Positions 47,237 through 49,472 of a stretch of DNA of 49,472 nt are shown here, piece by piece. Origin of the DNA: Cereibacter johrii. GTDB taxonomy: Bacteria > Pseudomonadota > Alphaproteobacteria > Rhodobacterales > Rhodobacteraceae. The stretch lies in assembly GCF_001720585.1 (NCBI RefSeq), contig NZ_MABH01000166.1, positions 1 to 49,472 of the forward strand, in the 5' to 3' direction. The translations under genes were made by a program, and so were the position numbers. Numbering within the stretch: the first letter of the stretch is position 1; the number at the start of each line of letters is the position of its first letter. The notes beneath the pieces were generated by a model, which had not been told where the DNA came from, made no database searches, and saw only the letters and a list, made by a program, of their open reading frames with translations.

Positions 47237-47285
47237 GCCTCTCCGTCCGCGGACCCGCAGGGCGCCTCGCAACCCGGAGGCCATC

Positions 47286-48674
47286 ATGGCAACTTTCGAC
47301 GTCATCATCATCGGCGCGGGCCCCGGCGGCTATGTCTCCGCCATCCGCTGCGCCCAGCTCGGGCTGAAGACCGCCGTGGTCGAGGGCCGCGACACGCTGG
47401 GCGGCACCTGCCTCAACGTGGGCTGCATCCCCTCGAAGGCGCTGCTGCACGCGACCCACAATCTGCATGAAGTCCACGAGAATTTCGAGAAGATGGGCCT
47501 GATGGGCGCCCATCCGACCGTCGACTGGTCGAAGATGCAGGGCTACAAACAGGAGGTCGTCGACGGCAACACCAAGGGCATCGAGTTCCTCTTCAAGAAG
47601 AACAAGATCACCTGGCTCAAGGGCTGGGGCTCGATCCCCGAGCCGGGCAAGGTGAAGGTGGGCGAGGAGATCCACAAGGCGAAATCCATCGTGATCGCCA
47701 CCGGCTCCGAGCCCGCGAGCCTGCCGGGCGTCGAGGCCGACGAGAAGGTGATCGTGACCTCGACCGGCGCCCTCAGCCTCGGCAGGATCCCCGAGACCAT
47801 GGTGGTGATCGGCGCGGGCGTCATCGGCCTCGAGCTCGGCTCGGTCTATGCCCGGCTCGGCACCAAGGTGACGGTCGTCGAATATATGGAGGCGATCCTG
47901 CCCGGCATGGATGCCGAGGTGGTCAAGACCACCCAGCGCATCCTCGCCAGGCAGGGGCTGAGCTTCGTCCTGGGCGCGGCCGTCAAGGGCGCGACCGTGG
48001 CGGACGGACAGGCAACCGTCCCCTGGGCCGCCAAGAAGGACGGCAAGGAAACCAGCCTCACCGTCGACACGGTGCTGGTGGCGACGGGCCGCAAACCCTT
48101 CACCGAAGGTCTCGGGCTCGAGGCTCTGGGCGTCGAGATGCTGCCGCGGGGCGTCGTGAAGATCGACGATCATTTCCGCACCAGCGTGCCGGGGATCTAT
48201 GCCATCGGCGACTGCGTGCCGGGCATGATGCTCGCCCACAAGGCCGAGGACGAGGGCGTGGCGCTGGCCGAGATCCTCGCCGGCAAGCACGGCCATGTGA
48301 ATTACGGCGTGATCCCGGGCGTGATCTACACCACGCCCGAGGTGGCGAGCGTCGGGCGCACCGAGGAGTCGCTGAAGGAAGAGGGCCGCGCCTACAAGGT
48401 CGGCAAGTTCCCCTTCATGGGCAATGCCCGCGCCAAGGCGGTCTTCCAGGCCGAGGGCTTCGTGAAGATGATCGCGGACAAGGAGACCGACCGGATCCTC
48501 GGCTGCCACATCATCGGCCCGGCGGCGGGCGACCTGATCCACGAGGTCTGCGTGGCGATGGAATTCGGCGCCTCGGCGCAGGATCTGGCCATGACCTGCC
48601 ACGCCCACCCGACCTGGTCCGAGGCGGTGCGCGAGGCGGCGCTGGCCTGCGGCGACGGCGCGATCCACGCCTGA
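47286..48674 (+). CDS. lpd: dihydrolipoyl dehydrogenase (E3)
   Basis: Re-oxidises dihydrolipoamide with NAD+ for the 2-oxoglutarate dehydrogenase complex and possibly others. 462 residues: FAD fold [21 protein letters not shown], redox pair [19 protein letters not shown] fold [20 protein letters not shown], and catalytic His-Glu in [19 protein letters not shown] lies 6 nt before the ATG. The gap to the MAPEG gene (114 nt) holds repeat copy B, so lpd may be transcribed separately. Confidence 0.97.
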   Translation: MATFDVIIIGAGPGGYVSAIRCAQLGLKTAVVEGRDTLGGTCLNVGCIPSKALLHATHNLHEVHENFEKMGLMGAHPTVDWSKMQGYKQEVVDGNTKGIEFLFKKNKITWLKGWGSIPEPGKVKVGEEIHKAKSIVIATGSEPASLPGVEADEKVIVTSTGALSLGRIPETMVVIGAGVIGLELGSVYARLGTKVTVVEYMEAILPGMDAEVVKTTQRILARQGLSFVLGAAVKGATVADGQATVPWAAKKDGKETSLTVDTVLVATGRKPFTEGLGLEALGVEMLPRGVVKIDDHFRTSVPGIYAIGDCVPGMMLAHKAEDEGVALAEILAGKHGHVNYGVIPGVIYTTPEVASVGRTEESLKEEGRAYKVGKFPFMGNARAKAVFQAEGFVKMIADKETDRILGCHIIGPAAGDLIHEVCVAMEFGASAQDLAMTCHAHPTWSEAVREAALACGDGAIHA

Positions 48675-48696
48675 TCCCCTTTGCACGGGGGCGACA

Positions 48697-48730
48697 GGGA
48701 CCGGTCCTGCGGCCGGTCCCTTCGCTTTTC
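48697..48730 (+). terminator. intrinsic terminator of lpd
   Basis: GGGACCGG and CCGGTCCC form an 8-bp stem with an 8-nt loop, followed by TTCGCTTTT. Confidence 0.75.
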
Positions 48731-48772
48731 GGGGCTTCCGCCGCCCGCGCTCAAGGCTGCTCATCAAACGGA

Positions 48773-48799
48773 GACGCCTGGCCCCGGGGGCCAGGCGTC
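48773..48799. terminator. hairpin between lpd and ecm
   Basis: GACGCCTGGCC-CCGGG-GGCCAGGCGTC is a perfect 11-bp stem with a 5-nt loop between convergent genes; on the minus strand it is followed by TCCGTTT. Confidence 0.65.
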
Positions 48800-48842
48800 A
48801 CGCCCTTCGCCTCGCCCCGCGCCCATGGGCGCGGCGCTCAGG

Positions 48843-48873
48843 GTCCCGGCCGATCGGCCAAGAGAGCCGGGAC
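48843..48873 (-). terminator. hairpin immediately after ecm
   Basis: GTCCCGGC and GCCGGGAC form an 8-bp stem whose loop contains a further self-complementary CGATCGGCC stretch. It lies 10 nt after the ecm stop. Confidence 0.45.
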
Positions 48874-48883
48874 GCGAGGGATC

Positions 48884-49472
48884 CTATTCCGCGGCGAGGG
48901 CGGGGCGATCCACCAGCCCCACGATATCCATCATGATCCGGTTCAGCTCGAAATCCTTGGGCGTATAGACCGCGGCCACCCCCGATGCCCGCAGCTCGGC
49001 GGCATCCTCCTCGGGGATGATGCCGCCCACGATCAGCGGCACGTCGAGCCCCGCGCGCCGCATCTCGGCCAGCACCTCGGTCACGAGCGGCATGTGCGAG
49101 CCCGACAGGATCGAGAGGCCCAGCACATGGGCGCGCTCGTCGGCGGCCTTGGCCACGATCTCGGCCGGCGTGAGTCGGATCCCGTCGTAGGTGATGTCCA
49201 TGCCGCAGTCGCGGGCGCGGGCGGCGATCTGCTCGGCGCCGTTGGAATGGCCGTCGAGGCCGGGCTTGCCCACGACGAACTTCAACGGCCGCCCGAGCCG
49301 AGCCGAGACCGCCTGCACCGCCTCGCGGATCGGATCGAGCCCGTCGGTGCGGTTCGAGGGCGCGCGCGCCACCCCGGTCGGGCCACGGAACTCGCCGAAG
49401 GCGCGGCGCAGCTCGGCCGCCCATTCGCCGGTCGTGGCCCCGGCCTTGGCCGCCGCGATCGAGGCCGGCATC
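48884..49472 (-). CDS. ecm: ethylmalonyl-CoA mutase, C-terminal part (5' end outside window)
   Basis: The frame is open to the right edge; 195 C-terminal residues are visible, and the Met at 49471 is internal. The segment FVVGKPGLDGHSNGAEQIA contains the DxHxxG base-off cobalamin motif, followed by GMDITYDGIRLTPAEIV, LSILSGSHMPLVTEVL and VPLIVGGIIPEEDAAELRASGVAAVYTPKDF, the B12-binding domain of acyl-CoA mutases. Ethylmalonyl-CoA mutase converts ethylmalonyl-CoA to methylsuccinyl-CoA, the step after crotonyl-CoA carboxylase/reductase. Methylmalonyl-CoA mutase has the same C-terminal fold; the ecm call relies on its position beside the suc/lpd and mch/mcl2 genes, as I recall in C. sphaeroides. 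Confidence 0.82.
   Translation of the reverse strand, partial: MPASIAAAKAGATTGEWAAELRRAFGEFRGPTGVARAPSNRTDGLDPIREAVQAVSARLGRPLKFVVGKPGLDGHSNGAEQIAARARDCGMDITYDGIRLTPAEIVAKAADERAHVLGLSILSGSHMPLVTEVLAEMRRAGLDVPLIVGGIIPEEDAAELRASGVAAVYTPKDFELNRIMMDIVGLVDRPALAAE

Overview
The window is about 49 kb of very GC-rich, gene-dense bacterial chromosome. GC is high at third codon positions and antisense frames are open almost everywhere. Gene content points to an alphaproteobacterium of the Rhodobacterales, most likely the Cereibacter (Rhodobacter) sphaeroides group. Evidence for this is an ethylmalonyl-CoA pathway (mesaconyl-CoA hydratase, malyl-CoA thioesterase, ethylmalonyl-CoA mutase) sitting among TCA-cycle genes, a fused group-2 Mrp/Pha antiporter, an alphaproteobacterial glutamate-cysteine ligase, and a FYDLN-acid protein. 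The species assignment is inferred from memory of gene order, not from a search. I see no prophage, insertion sequence, CRISPR array or rRNA.

Layout. 1-6.6 kb: end of an alpha/beta hydrolase, a small membrane coiled-coil protein, a large OmpA-family envelope protein, ubiA, rsmE, a small membrane protein and gshA. 6.7-9.8 kb (minus): pyrB, a metal-ligand-less dihydroorotase homologue, then plsY behind tandem hairpin repeats. 9.9-12.3 kb: uracil-DNA glycosylase, a DsbD-alpha-like periplasmic protein, YqgE. 12.4-19.7 kb (minus): seven-subunit Mrp antiporter as six genes (phaAB fused, C, D, E, F, G), then nhaD. 19.8-24.9 kb: ROK regulator divergent from a fructose-type ABC transporter and a P-loop kinase (frcR / frcBCAK). 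24.9-30.8 kb: EamA transporter, adenine deaminase, a small lipoprotein, tRNA-Ala(GGC), FYDLN-acid protein, a zinc metallopeptidase, a GntR regulator and a Cys-rich small protein.

31-49.5 kb is a central-carbon island. On the minus strand lie sdhC-sdhD-sdhA-(two small lipoproteins)-sdhB, preceded by mcl2-nnrU-DUF1737-mch and a TSUP transporter. On the plus strand lie mdh, then sucC-sucD-sucA-sucB, a MAPEG-family membrane gene, and lpd. The 3' end of ecm enters from the right edge. Together these run succinyl-CoA to succinate to fumarate, 2-oxoglutarate to succinyl-CoA, and malate to oxaloacetate, and they join the acetyl-CoA assimilation route that ends in malate and succinyl-CoA.

Main observations: (1) two upstream regions, of sdhC and of sucC, carry the same pair of TGTGATCACA / CGTGATCACA palindromes with exactly 21 bp between centres, suggesting one shared regulator. 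(2) Two translationally coupled lipoprotein genes are inserted between sdhA and sdhB. (3) The pyrB-linked dihydroorotase homologue has lost its HxH and catalytic Asp. (4) The uracil-DNA glycosylase has lost the Fe-S cysteines of family 4. (5) Several families of hairpin repeats fill the intergenic spaces.
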